Below, one piece after another: positions 41,761 through 53,229 of a stretch of 64,000 nt of DNA. The position numbers and the translations under genes were made by a program. The stretch covers positions 69,621,445 through 69,685,444 of the forward strand of contig NC_037668.1 of the NCBI RefSeq assembly GCF_003255815.1, given 5' to 3'. Positions within the stretch are counted from its first letter, which is position 1; every line of letters starts with the position of its first letter. This DNA is from Theropithecus gelada (Eukaryota; Chordata; Mammalia; Primates; Cercopithecidae). Under the pieces are notes generated by a model, which made no database searches, had not been told where the DNA came from, and saw only the letters and a program-made list of their open reading frames with translations.

Positions 41761-42790
41761 AACAGAAGGACAATATGGATGAGCAAAGAATGCCCGTCCT
41801 GTTCAAGTTAAACTAGAGGATTCCACTTCCTCTCCCTACCAAAGGCAGTACCCCCTTAGACCCAAGGCCCAACAAGGACTCGAAAAATTATTAAGGACCT
41901 AAAAACCCAAGGCCTAGTAAAACCATGCAATAGCCCCTGCAATACTCCAATTTTAGGAGTACAGAAACCCAACGGACAGTGGAGGTTAGTGCAAGATCTC
42001 GGGATTATCAGTGAGGCTGCTGTCCCTCTATACCCAGCTATACCCAACCCTTATACTCTGCTTTCCCAAATACCAGAGGAAGCAGAGTGGTTTCCAGTCC
42101 TGGACCTAAGGATGCCTTTTTCTGCATCCCTATACATCCTGACTCTCAATTATTGTTTGCCTTTGAAGATCCTTCGAACCCACCGTCTCAACTCACCTGG
42201 ACTGTTTTACCCCAAGGGTTCAGGGATAGCCCCCATCTATTTGGCCAGGCATTAGCCCAAGACTTGAGCCAATTCTCATACCTGGACACTCTTGTCCTTC
42301 AGTATGTGGATGATATACTTTTAGCCACCAGTTCAGAAACCTCGTGCCATCAAGACACCCAAGCGCTCTTAAATTTCCTCACTACCTGTGCCTACAAGGT
42401 TTCCAAACCAAAGGCTCAGCTCTGCTCACAGCAGGTTAAATATTTGGCGCTAAAATTATCCAAAGGCACCAAGGCCCTCAGTGAGGAACGTATCCGGCCT
42501 ATACTGGGTTATCCTCATCCCAAAACCCTAAAGCAACGAAGAGGGTTCTTTGGCATAACAAGTTTCTGCCAAATATGGATCCCCAGGTATGGCGAAATAG
42601 CCAGGCCATTATATACACTAATTAAGGAAACTCAGAAAGCCAATACCCATTTAGTAAGATGGACACCTGAAGCAGAAGTGGCTTTCCAGGCCCTAAAGTA
42701 GGCCCCTAACCCAAGCCCCTGTGTTAAGCATGCCAGTGGGCCAAGACTTTTCTTTATATGTCACAGAAAAAACAGGAATAGCTCTAGGAG
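41761..42790 (+). pseudogene. ERV-W reverse transcriptase, frameshifted
   Basis: The palm region begins in the frame of the protease (to about 42110) and shifts to the frame 42087-42701, so a frameshift lies close to the first catalytic Asp block near 42105. The YVDD catalytic box is intact at 42303-42314. The thumb/connection part ends at a TAG at 42699-42701. Normally makes proviral DNA. Nonfunctional here. Confidence 0.9.
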
Positions 42791-43560
42791 TCCTTACACA
42801 GGTCTGAGGCATGAGCTTGCAACCCGTGGCATACCTGAGTAAGGAAACTGATGTAGTGGCAAAGGGTTGGCCTCATTGTTTATGGGTAGTGGCGGCAGTA
42901 GCAGTCTTAGTGTCTGAAGCAGTTAAAATAATACAGGGAAGAGATCTTACCATGTGGACATCTCATGATGTGCACGGCATACTTGCTGCTAAAGGAGACC
43001 TGTGGCTGTCAGACAACTGTTTACTTAAATATCAGGCTCTATTACTTGAAGGGCCAGTGCTGCGACTGCACACTTGTGCAACTCAATCCAGCCACATTTC
43101 TTCCAACCAATGAAGAAAAGATAGAACATAACTGTCATCCAGTAATTGCTCAAACCTATGCCGCTCGAGGGGACCTTTTAGAGGTTCCCTTGACTGATCC
43201 CAACTTCAACTTGTATATTGATGGAAGTTCCTTTGTAGAAAAAGAACTTCGAAAAGCGGGGTATGCAGTGGTCAGTGATAATGGAATACTTGAAAGTAAT
43301 CCCCTTACTCCAGGAACTAGTGCTCAGCTGGCGGAGCTAATAGCGCTCACTCGGGCACTAGAATTAGATGAAGGAAAAAGGGTAAAATATTAGAGACTCT
43401 AAGTCGGCTTACCTAGTCCTCCATGCCCACGCAGCAACATGGAGAGAAAGGGAATTCCTAATTTCCGAGGGAACACCTGTTAAACATCAGGAAACCATGA
43501 GGAGGTTATTATTGGCTGTACAGAAACCTAAAGAGGTAACAGTCTTACACTGCCGGAGTC
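42791..43560 (+). pseudogene. ERV-W connection and RNase H, disrupted
   Basis: The connection region is readable in the frame 42811-43113. An RNase H domain follows, with the Asp-Gly-Ser-Ser active-site block near 43217 and the Glu block near 43340 in the frame ending at 43393. The third catalytic Asp (Asp-Ser-Lys, near 43393) is in a shifted frame. RNase H degrades the RNA strand after copying. The breaks mean no complete domain is encoded. Confidence 0.82.
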
Positions 43561-43985
43561 ATCAGAAAGGAAAGGGAAATAGAAGGGAATCGCCAAGCGG
43601 ATATTGAAGCCAAAAGAGCCGCAAGGCAGGACCCTCCATTAGAAATGCTTATAGAAGGACCCCTAGTGTGGGGTAACCCCCTCCGGGAAACCAAGCCCCA
43701 GAACTCAGAAGAAGAAATAGAATGGGGAAACTCAGGAGGACATAGTTTCCTCCCCTCAGGATGGCTAGCCATCAACAAAGGAAAAATATTTCTGCCAGCA
43801 GCTAATCAATGGAAATTACTTAAAACCCTTCACCAAACCTTTCCTTAGGCATTGATAGCACCCATCAGATGGCCAAATCATTATTTACTGGACCAGGCCT
43901 TTTCGAAACTATCAAGCAGATAGTCAGGGCCTGTGAAGTGTGCCAAAAAAATACTCCCCTGCACTGCAGGCCATGCATTTCAATC
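43561..43985 (+). pseudogene. ERV-W integrase N-terminal part, truncated by deletion
   Basis: The zinc-binding HHCC-like segment is visible between about 43850 and 43960, after a frame ending with a stop at 43846-43848. The catalytic DDE core and the C-terminal domain are absent. By 44000 the sequence reads as env. The junction lies near 43980. Confidence 0.75.
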
Positions 43986-43989
43986 CCTG

Positions 43990-45013
43990 TACCTGAACAA
44001 TGGAACAACTTCAGCACAGAAATTAACACTACTTCCATTTGAGTAGGGCCTCATGTTTCCAATCTGGAAATAACCCATACCTCAAATCACACCTGTATAA
44101 AATTTAGCCATACTATTGGCACAATCAACTCCCGGTGCAGCAGGTGGGTGACTCCTCCCACACGAATAGTCTGCCTACCCTCAGGAATATTTTTTGTGTG
44201 TGGTACCTCAGCCTATCATTGTTTGAATGGCTCTTCAGAATCTGTGTGCTTCCTCTCATTCTCAGTGCCCCCATGACCATCTACACTGAACAAGATTTAT
44301 ACAATTATGTCGTACCTAAGCCCCACAACAAAAGAGTACCCATTCTTCCTTTTGTTATCGGAGCAGGAGTGCTAGGCGGACTAGGTACTGGCATTGGCGG
44401 TATCACAACCTCTACTCAGTTCTACTACAAACTGTCTCAAGAACTAAATGGTAACATGGAACAGGTCACTGACTCCCTGGTCACCTTGCAAGATCAACTT
44501 AACTCCCTAGCAGCAGTAGTCCTTCAAAATTGAAGAGCTTTAGACTTGCTAACTGCCAAAAAAGGGGGAACTTGTTTATTTTTAGGGGAAGAATGCTGTT
44601 ATTATGTTAACCAATCCAGAATAGTCACTGAGAAAGTTAAAGAAATTCGAGATTGAATACAACATACAGCAGAGGAGCTTCAAAACACTGGACCCTGGGG
44701 CCTCCTCAGCCAATGGATGCCCTGGATTCTCCCCTTCTTAGGACCTCTAGCAGCTATAATATTGCTACTCCTCTTTGGACCCTGTATCTTTAATCTCCTT
44801 GTTAAGCTTGTCTCTTCCAGAATCAAAGCTGTAAAGTTACAAATAGTTCTTCAAATGGAGCCCCAGATGCAGTGCATGACTAAAATCTACCGCGGACCCC
44901 TGAACTGGCCTGCTAGCCCACGCTCTGATGTTGATGACATCGAAGGCACTCCTCCTGAGGAAATCTCAACAGCACAACCCCTACTACACCCCAATTCAGC
45001 AGGAAGCAGTTAA
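43990..45013 (+). pseudogene. ERV-W env, mostly the transmembrane subunit, disrupted
   Basis: The signal peptide and most of the surface subunit are missing, and only a short surface-subunit stretch (about 44000-44270) remains. The transmembrane subunit follows in one frame (44135-45013). It has a hydrophobic, Gly-rich fusion-peptide-like segment (about 44336-44400), a coiled-coil-like region, a membrane span near 44735-44810 and a cytoplasmic tail to a stop at 45011-45013. In-frame TGA stops at 44531-44533 and 44654-44656 break it, the first inside the heptad/immunosuppressive-type region. Related intact loci encode fusogenic syncytins. This one cannot. Confidence 0.88.
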
Positions 45014-45058
45014 AGCAGTCATTGGCCAACCTCCCCAACAGCACTTGGGTTTTCCTGT

Positions 45059-45070
45059 TGAGAGGGGGGA
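45059..45070 (+). promoter_or_regulatory. ERV-W polypurine tract
   Basis: GAGAGGGGGGAC-type purine run immediately before the LTR start at 45072. In retroviruses it primes plus-strand synthesis. Confidence 0.8.
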
Positions 45071-45071
45071 C

Positions 45072-45391
45072 TGAGAGACAGGACTAGCTGGATTTCCTAG
45101 GCCGACTAAGAATCCTTAAGTCTAGCTAGGAAGGTGACCACATCCATCTTTAAACACGGAGCTTGCAGCTTAGCTCAAACCCAACCAATCAGGTAGGAAA
45201 GAGAGCTCACTAAAATGCTAACTAGGCAAAAACAGGAGGTAAAGAAATAGCCAATCATCTATTGTCTGAGAGCACAGCAGTAGGGACAATGACCAGGATG
45301 TAAACCCAGGCATTTGAGGCGGCAATGGCTACCCTCTTTGGGTCCCCTCCCTTTGTATGGGAGTTCTGTTTTCACTCTGTTAAATCTTGCC
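45072..45391 (+). mobile_element. ERV-W 3' LTR, U3-R only
   Basis: Starts TGAGAGACAGGACTAGC. U3 has a CCAAT box in 'accaatcag' (45184-45192). The R region ends at 'tctgttaaatcttgcc' (45377-45392) and is followed directly by A's. U5 is absent, as expected when the copy was made from a polyadenylated transcript. It could retain weak promoter activity, but that is unproven. Confidence 0.85.
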
Positions 45392-45419
45392 AAAAAAAAA
45401 AAGAAGAAGAAGAAGAAGA
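45392..45419. repeat. Poly(A) tail with (GAA)n expansion
   Basis: About 11 A then six GAA units. Interpreted as a retrocopy tail that has expanded into a microsatellite. Confidence 0.85.
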
Positions 45420-45435
45420 AGAATATGGTACCATG
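45420..45435. repeat. Right target duplication of the ERV-W copy
   Basis: AGAATATGGTACCATG, 14 of 16 identical to 39514-39529. Confidence 0.75.
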
Positions 45436-46329
45436 CTCTCCTCCTCCACCAGTCCCAAGAGTATTTCCAACAGAAATATTCTTCCCTGCGAACACTTTGC
45501 ACCTTGGGCTTTGTATAATCAGGAGTAACACATTGGTGATTAATTTAAGAGGTGTTTTAAGATTCTGATGTTTGTTTCTAATCAAAGCTTTGTATTGGCA
45601 TGGATCCATAATAACTGCATTTGTGCTTCTGAGTAGAATGCTCTATCCCGTCCATGCCTTCCCCTCTATTCTCACAGGAAAAATCACTATGCTGTGAGCT
45701 ACTGCCACCTGGGAAGTATTTACCTCTGACTCAGTTTTAAAATTTTGCATCTTGTACTCCATTAATATAACATGTAAATAATAGGGGACACTATATGAAG
45801 AGGGAAAAGAGATGTGTGGGAACTCTCTCTGTAGTTTCAGATCAATATTTTGTAAACCTCATATTGCCCTAAAAACATAAAGACTATTGATTTAAAAAAT
45901 AAAACTTTGCATCTGAAATTCTTTGAGTTGCTGTTATAGTAAATGGTTGTATTGGTCCATATAAGTAAAAATGATACTTTGTTAACAGGGAGATATGTTC
46001 TTATTTAAACATGTAATATATCTGGTCAAAAATTGAAGGCATATTGAGCTAGTCAGTCACAATTCTAACCACACTTGAATTTTAAGGGAGAAAAATAATT
46101 AGAATGCAATCCCCTAGTTTCTGCTCCTGATTGTGCTGGAAACCCCCACATTTCTAACACATAGCTTTGCTTCTGTCTTGCCACTTAGAGAGTATGGTGA
46201 GACACATTAAAGTCTTTGACCATAAAAGCAATTAAATACTGAAAGAAGAAGGGGGCATTTGAAATGTCCTTCTAAAAATTATTTAAAACATGGAAAGAAA
46301 GCTTATACTTCTAGCTACGATGGAGTTGC
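45436..46329. other. Unique sequence, nothing recognised
   Basis: No supported gene or repeat. Confidence 0.4.
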
Positions 46330-46637
46330 ATCTATGCAACTCATGATGATAGAGTTCATAACATAATGTTTAGGGGAAAAGGTCAAAAAGATAGCATGCT
46401 GTATGATCCCATTTATATAAAGATTAAAACCAGACAAAATTAGAGTATGGCAATATAAGCCTAAATAATGTTTATGTTTGATGGGTGGCAGATAATAACT
46501 GAGAGGGGACACAAAGAAGATTTCTGGTGTGCTGAAATTGGGAGTGATCTCTTCTTGTCTGGGTGGAGATGAGAGAACTGTGTTCATTTTATGTAAATTC
46601 TACAAACTGTAAACTTACTATTTGTGCACTTGGTGTG
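46330..46637 (+). mobile_element. L1M-type 3' end, split by an LTR
   Basis: 'gtatgatcccatttatataaagatt' (46401) and a terminal 'actgtaaacttactatttgtgcacttg' (46606-46632) are L1 3' phrases. The remaining few bases of L1 resume after the LTR at 47007. Confidence 0.7.
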
Positions 46638-47001
46638 TGTATTAGTCCGTTCTCATGCTGCTATGAAGAAATGTCCAAGACTGGGTAATTGATCAAGAAA
46701 AGAGGTTTAATTGACTCGCAACTCCACGTGGCCGGGGAGGCCTCAGGAAACATACAATCATGGTGGAAGGCACCTCTTCACAGGCCAGCAGGAGACAGAA
46801 TGAGTGCCAGTAGGGGAAATGCCATATGCTTATAAAACCATCAGATCTCATGAGAACTCACTCACTATCATGAGAACAGCATAGGGGAAACTGCCCCCAT
46901 GATTCAATTACCTCCCACTGGGTCCCTCCCACAACATGTGGAGATTGTGAGGAGTACAATTCAAGATGAGATTTGGGTGGGGACACGGCCAAACCATATC
47001 A
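46638..47001 (-). mobile_element. Solo LTR of the THE1/MST group, antisense
   Basis: 364 bp that reads TGATATGGTTTGGCCGTGTC on the minus strand from 47001 and ends AATACA at 46638. Target duplication GTGTG at 46633-46637 and 47002-47006. Second copy in this window of the same LTR group as 11871-12228, in the opposite orientation. Confidence 0.92.
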
Positions 47002-47029
47002 GTGTGCACGCAATATATTTAAACAGCAA

Positions 47030-47939
47030 GTAACCAAAACATGTAGTTAGAAATAAATTATGTGGACAACTAGACATTCCCTGACAATGGAGGTGGCAGA
47101 AACTGGACTGGAAGGTTCTGAAAGCAGCTTTCAACTGCAGTTCACTTGCCCTTCCATACAGCAGCAGCTCTCCTTCAGGGCTGTCTTCCCTGAAAATACA
47201 TTCTCTCTAGCTCATCTGTCTTCTATATCCAATTTGGATTTTGCAACAGAGAGTTAAATTCATTTTATCAATTTAACCCCTAAGTCAACATATTCAAAAT
47301 CAAAATCTTCATCATCTCTTGCTTCTCACTTCATGAATTTCCTCCCATTCTCTATCACAGATAAGAGGGTGATCAACTTTCCCGATGTTTAAAGTAGAAA
47401 TCTCATCCTCGCTGCACCGCTATGTGATTCCTAGTTGTCTCTCCAAAATCTTCCTCAAATTCATGCCCTCTTCTCCAACCACATTGCTTTCATTTTCTTT
47501 TGTTCATTCATTCATTCATTGTGAAGTGTGTAGTGCCTGTGAGGCCCTTCAAGTGGGGTTAAGGATCAGCAGAAGCAAGTTATATCTGGTCCCTGATAAC
47601 CAAAGCCCTTGACTTTTACCAAAGCCTTGACACTCCCAGTTGCTTTCTACGTAGTCTCATGAAAGTTCCCTTCCAACTTCACTCCTCCCTCTCCACTGCC
47701 GCCAATTCACAACTCTCTTCTCCAGCACACATACCCTTTACATGTGTATATGCACATGCAGGTAAAGGACATGCACATTATTTAAATAAGCAACACAAGT
47801 TAATTAAAGATAATTTGGAAAATATGTAAAGTAACAAAAGGGAAAAAATCCTACTATTCATATTACTGACACCCAAAGATTGTGTGATATTTTCTTCATT
47901 TAGTTTTAAATGATGATCATCTTTTCTAATATACAAGTC
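47030..47939. other. Unique sequence, nothing recognised
   Basis: No supported gene or repeat. A (TTCA)n-like 'ttcattcattcatt' sits at 47504-47519. Confidence 0.4.
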
Positions 47940-48300
47940 AAATCATTCCCTTCTTTTCTTAGAAGGTGTCAAGTCATTCCACTGCCTATAGGACAAAAGT
48001 CCTTCTCATGAGCAATCAACTCAAAGTCCTTTGCAGTCTAGGCACAGCTGTCCAGCTGTTTTTCTGGTGTCTTCTCTAGTCCCCTGCCTGTCCCCAACCT
48101 TGACACATGGGTCCATGATACTGCTCCTGGTTATGGGCTGTGGATACTGGGTCTTCTGTGTTCTGTCTCTGCTCACATTGTTCCCTAGGCCTGCAATGAT
48201 CTTCCCTGACTTCTTCAGTCTTGAAAACTCCTACTCACTTTTCAAGACTAGGTTCAAATTTCACTTCTGCTGGATCCCACTTGGGTGACACTTGTCACAG
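47940..48300 (+). mobile_element. L2 LINE remnant, first part
   Basis: 'ttccactgcctataggacaaaagtcc' (47977) and 'caaatttcacttctgc' (48256) fit L2 3' text on the plus strand. The MIR that follows interrupts it, and it resumes at 48595. Confidence 0.65.
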
Positions 48301-48319
48301 TGTGCTGTGATTATGAGGG

Positions 48320-48578
48320 AGGCAGCGGCAGAGCTGTTAATAACACTGACTCTGGAGTCAGACTGCCTGGGTTCAAGTCAGATCTGTGGCCTGCTAACTG
48401 TGTGACCTTGGGCCAATTACTTAATCTGTCTTTGCCTCAGCCTCATGTGTAAGAGGATAAAATGCTAAAACTCTTTTCAGAGTGTTTCTATGAGGATTAG
48501 ATGAGATGATCTGGTTAAAAGGTAACTTAGCACAATGCCAGGTACATAATGAGTCCTCAGAACATGTTACTTCTTGTA
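48320..48578 (+). mobile_element. MIR SINE nested in L2
   Basis: 'ctctggagtcagactgcctgggttcaagtcagatctg' (48351-48387), 'taactgtgtgaccttgggccaattacttaatctg' and 'acaatgccaggtacataatgag' in order on the plus strand. Confidence 0.88.
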
Positions 48579-48594
48579 ATTGTCAGACGTCTGC

Positions 48595-48755
48595 CTCTTC
48601 CCTCCTAGACTGTGTACATCCCATAAGAAAGATTTCTTACTTGAATTTGTAGCCCCACCCCATGCTTAGTTTGGAGTAAGTGCTTTATAAATGTCTGAGA
48701 AATGAATGGATGAGTACATGAATGAATGAGTGAATGATCTGCCAAATCTTCCTGA
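48595..48755 (+). mobile_element. L2 LINE remnant, 3' end
   Basis: 'agactgtgtacatcccataagaaag' (48608) and the terminal 'gtaagtgctttataaatgtctgagaaatgaatgg' with ATGAATGAATG-type ending (48676-48735). Continues the L2 begun at 47940. Confidence 0.75.
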
Positions 48756-49744
48756 CATACTCTCTTGCTCTACATACTTTTATTGTTAAAAGAAATCAAG
48801 GAGGAAAATTGGGAGGATGAGAGGAAGAAGAAAGGAGATGAAAGAGAGGGAGAAGGAGAAGAAGAGGACAAAGAAGAGGAATACCAATGAATTGCCACTA
48901 ATAATAATGGTATTTGACTCTCATGTGCACAAAAAAACAGGCATCAATCAGTGTGCTAGGCTGCAGCAACCCCTTTTTCTGCTAACTCTTGAGAACCCAG
49001 AGTATGTTGGCCCTTACACTTGGTGCAAAGCTCAGTATTCCATTCTGGCCTCTGGGGAAACTGAGTTGTGTAACTGGTTCTCTACCCAGAAAGAAGACCC
49101 TCAGATGGCAGACCACCTGAGATGACACATCTAAAAGGATTGCACAGGGCCTACCCGCAAGGTTCCAGGACATGGAAGAGAAAAGTGTGCACCAGGCATC
49201 CTATGCAGGACATCAGTTCATCCTCAAATTCCCCAGGACAGATGCAGCGCTGGATGTGTGGAATATTTAAAAGTTCCCTTGCAGCCGAAGTACCTTGGCA
49301 AAACCTGTTTTTACTGACTCCAGATATACTGGCTTCTACTTCTGTTCCAGAGTCAGTGATAAATCCCCAAGAACTCATTAGTAGTTTCTAGCATGCATAA
49401 AAGTACAGAAAGCTTTTGTTTTGCTGATTAGGGAGGCTACATACATTTTTTAAAACTGATTATTAAGAAATAAATGCCAACTTTTGCAGAATGAAAAAAA
49501 AAAACACAACATTTCTCTCTGTCTCTCATGGAAAACCAAGGAGGCCTTCAGAGACTTCACCTCAGCACAGGCCAGGTGGTTTCACCCAACCCTGCTGGGT
49601 CTGGCTCCAACCTGGCAGCTGTTTGCAAGGACAGGCCAGTCGTCATCAAGGCCCTATGTCTCTGAGCAGGGGGTCATGGCCCTTGTGAGTCAAAACCCAC
49701 GCAGAGAACACTGGCCTTTCTGATGCTCACCACTGGCTTGCAGC
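48756..49744. other. Unique sequence, nothing recognised
   Basis: GA-rich tract at 48809-48880, otherwise no gene or repeat. Confidence 0.4.
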
Positions 49745-50005
49745 TTTTCACAAAGCCATTAAACCATGAACTTGGAAGTCAGTCAGGCCAGAGTTTGAAC
49801 TCCAGCTCCTCTGCCTACAAGCTGTGGCCCAGGGCAGGTTGCTTCATCGCTCTTAGTCTGAGTCTCCTCATTTGTGAAATAGGGGTAATAATAGAATCTA
49901 CCTATCTCTCAGGGTTGCGGTAAGGATTAAAGATAATGCACAGAAATGGTTCCACAAGCTTGGGACGTGAGTCACACTCGGTAAATGATATCCATTGTTA
50001 TTATT
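49745..50005 (+). mobile_element. MIR SINE
   Basis: 'gagtttgaactccagctcctctgcctacaagctg' (49791-49824), 'gagtctcctcatttgtgaaataggggtaataatag' (49860-49894) and 'cggtaaatgatatccattgttattatt' (49980) in MIR order. Confidence 0.85.
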
Positions 50006-50117
50006 CTTTAGGAACCATTTCCTCAGCTTCCAGGTTTTTTTTTTTTTTTCCTCTAGTGTTTCCACTGAGAAGATCAAAATTGAGGCTGGGGAGGCTGAAT
50101 TGAACACTACAACATCT

Positions 50118-50280
50118 AATCATTAGGAGCATTTTCAATGTTCCACGCACTCTGTTGGTAGTATTTACATGTTTTATCTCAGTTAATCTTCACAACAACT
50201 TATCAGTCAGGTACTACCATGAACCCCATTTTACAAAAGGGAGATCCAAGGGTGAAAGAATAGAGTAACTTACCTTGGGA
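50118..50280 (-). mobile_element. MIR SINE, antisense
   Basis: 'ttatctcagttaatcttcacaacaacttatcagtcaggtacta' (50174-50216) followed by 'ccattttacaaaaggg' (50226) is the MIR 3' half on the minus strand. Confidence 0.7.
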
Positions 50281-53229
50281 AAGAGGTAAAGAAGGAAAGA
50301 TATTGCCTGGTAGACTGGGTAGGGGTGGGGTGGGAGCTGGTTTAGAAAAATTGTGATGGAAAAAGGAAAGTGAATATTAAGAAGTGTCTCTGTGGATTAT
50401 GAATTGGTTCCCTCCTATGTTCTTTCAGAGGCACAAGTGAAGACTGGAATTCTTTTTAATTAGTAGCTCCATCATTGTTATGAGACCACCTAAGTTTAGA
50501 GGGCATAGTTAAATAGGAGGGAAGTACTTTCACCAGAATTGCAAACTGTGTCCTACAACAGCACACACAAAAAAAACCCTCATATTAAAACCAACCACAA
50601 CAATGACCTCACCGTATTAAGTCCTGCAATGTGTCCTGCCATGCAGGGCACATCCTGAAAGGGGAGAAGAGGCAACTAAGGCCTCCAGCTACTCAGCTAC
50701 ACTTAACCACAGTAATCCACCCCTAAGTTTCTCCTGGGGCACAGTTCCTTTTTGTTCTTTCATTTTTGTCCTCTCTTTAATAATGAACGTGTGACTCAGA
50801 GGTTTAATGAGTTACCCAGAGAAGTTAACCAGAAGGGAAGCCCATTGAGCAGAGGCATAATTAAAATTGCGAATGGACAGAGGAATACAATCATTGTGGG
50901 AGATGGGGAGCACAGGAATGACTCATGGGTTAGGCTGCTTAGAAAAGGGCCTCCGGGACTTAAGTTATTTCTGGGGAAGATCTGGAAATTGAAGGAAAAA
51001 TCTGGAACTCATCTACTGTCAAAAGATAGAGAGGCGACCTGGGACCTCTCCTTTCACTCCTGAATGATTTAGGCTTGTAGCCGGGACTCATTTCCAGCAG
51101 AAGGTGAAGAACAGTGAAGGCCGAATTCCCCAGGGGAGTCATTACCTCCTTTGGTGCTAACACCACAAGTGTCTAATGTCAATTACTTCTTGGTTTGGAC
51201 AAGTTTCTTGTAGCAAATTATAACAGTCAGGAGAAGGGAAAAAGCAAAGGCAGCATCACACTGGATTTTCACTCTTTAGCCCAAACTCAGAAATATTTTG
51301 CATCTGTTGAGGCCTGACAGGGAGAGAAACTAAGGAACACAAGCACGCACTGGAGATGGGGCTGTCGTAGTTAACAGAAAGTCCACATGCAAACTTGAGG
51401 CCCGTTATCTGTTTCATGTATGGTCAGGATTAGAAATGAAACGGTCCAGGGTGCTGTGAGTTCTTAGGAGAAATGGAGCCTGATCCTAAGCAAGAAATAC
51501 AATACTCCCTAGGTCAGGACCTCTGTAGAGTACTAGCCACAGAAAGCACTTTCCACCTAGGAATCTATTCCAAGAATTTCTGTAGCTAAAGTCAGTTCAG
51601 ATCAGCCATGCTAATAGAGCAGGAGTACAACTTAATCCCAAATATCAGATGGTCTAAATATTATGATTTATTGTCTTATTCCCATGCTTGTATTGATGCT
51701 TGAAGAGGGCCAAGGTTACCCTCTCTTTCCTCCTAGAATACAGAGGCAATCACTTCAGCAATGTGGAGAAGCAGGTATGACTCAAAAGTATTTCCAGTGA
51801 TGAAAATAAAAAGAGACAGGAGCCCAAAAGTGAGGGATGAAGTTTGAAATCCAGTTTTAATTTTGTTTGAATATAAGCTTATATGGTTTTTGAACAGCGC
51901 TGGGAGCAAATTATTGAAGCTACAATATGAACCATGGAGGAGAAGGGGCTGGAAGGTGCTCTCACTTTCAGATCTTGCTCATTTCAATAAATCCTCCAAA
52001 CTCCTTTGTCTTATGCTCAGAGTGGACAAGAAGTGAATAGATTGGGTGGTCTAAAAGACCTTAGGAGAGGTGGGAAGGAGCCTAAAATTTTCTTTTAGTC
52101 AAAATTGTATGTTTATTTTGTAAATATATATATGTAGGCACATATTTGGTAGTGAAATTAATATATGAAATGAATGATATTAGCATGAAAGGACTCAGTG
52201 ATTTATTTTTCATCCTTACTCAACAGCACCAAGGCAGTAGTTTATATTTTTACTATACTTTCTTAAAGTCTACCTCCCACTAATCTGTAAGCCACTATAA
52301 ACAAAAGTTAAAAGAACTGTCCAGAGTCCCAAAAAAACTAAAAGTTTTGCCAGAATAATCTTTATACAAATAAAACTTCATTTTATCAAATAAAGTAGAA
52401 TAAAATCCAAAACTGATACTATATTCATCCTGATACAATTCCCCCAAAGTCATAATTCTCCAAGACACTGCTAAACAAGTAGGGGTTAGTTTCTCATCCA
52501 TAGCTGTCAGTAAATAGAAAACTATTGAGTATGGCCCTAGTCTAACACAGTGGAGCTGAACCACTTGGGGTTAAGTCCTGGCTTCCACATAAATAGCTTG
52601 GGCAAGAAAATTAACCTTTCTGAGCCAACCATGCCCTTTATGCTCTAGTCAACCCAAAAGCATTTGGGAGAACGCCATCATGGACAAGGACAAACTGGGC
52701 AGAAGAAAGAACGAGAAAAGTTCAACGTGCAGTGATCCCTACTGTCTAGATTGGACACGGAAAGAAAGTTCAGAACTCTGGTGGAGGAGGATGATTTCAG
52801 AAGGGCTTGTTCATGGTCCAGATCTATTCTTAGCTAAAGGATAAGATGAATACCTAAAAGGTTATAATGCAATCCAAAAATCCTTCCAGATTTAGCCAAC
52901 TCTCAGTCTGAATCACTCCCTGAGTCAGGGTAGGACATGGCACCAGCTCCTGTCCTTGAACAATGCAGTTACCTGAGTCAGAGGCTATTTTGAAAAGCTA
53001 AAACTGATCTACATCTGGCATTTCAAGGACAAGCCAATTCACCCACATGCAATCAACCACAGGTGAGTTTTCCTTCTATTCATAGATATCCTGGAAATAG
53101 GCCTGAAAGCGTAAAAGAGGCAACATGGAGCGGCAGAGTTTGGCACGTATAGACTCCCAAACCACCAGGAACTAGCTCTGAGACTTTGAAAAGTTATTCA
53201 ACCTCTCTAAACACAAAACGTCTCATCTA
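50281..53229. other. Unique sequence, nothing recognised
   Basis: About 3 kb with no supported gene, exon or repeat. Open frames are at most about 100 codons. Confidence 0.45.

Larger units (their letters stand above)
39530..45419 (+). mobile_element. ERV-W processed retrocopy (5' truncated, poly(A) tailed)
   Basis: A gammaretrovirus-like ERV-W (HERV17 group) copy with leader, gag, pro, pol and env in order but no 5' LTR. The right end is U3-R and stops at a poly(A) run (45392-45402) directly after a 'gttaaatcttgcc' poly(A)-signal region, with no U5. Imperfect 16 bp target duplications flank it (39514-39529, 45420-45435). This is the signature of an ERV RNA reverse-transcribed by L1 proteins, a known fate of ERV-W. 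Most frames are broken. There is also a large internal deletion between integrase and env. The leader start (39530-39915) is inferred from its context before gag. Confidence 0.88.

Noticed and set aside
45309..45420. Frames over the A/GAA tail (Lys/Glu runs)
   Set aside because: Translation of the retrocopy tail, not a gene.
48351..48387. tRNA-like 'gggttcaagtc' box
   Set aside because: It is the tRNA-derived head of a MIR, not a tRNA gene.
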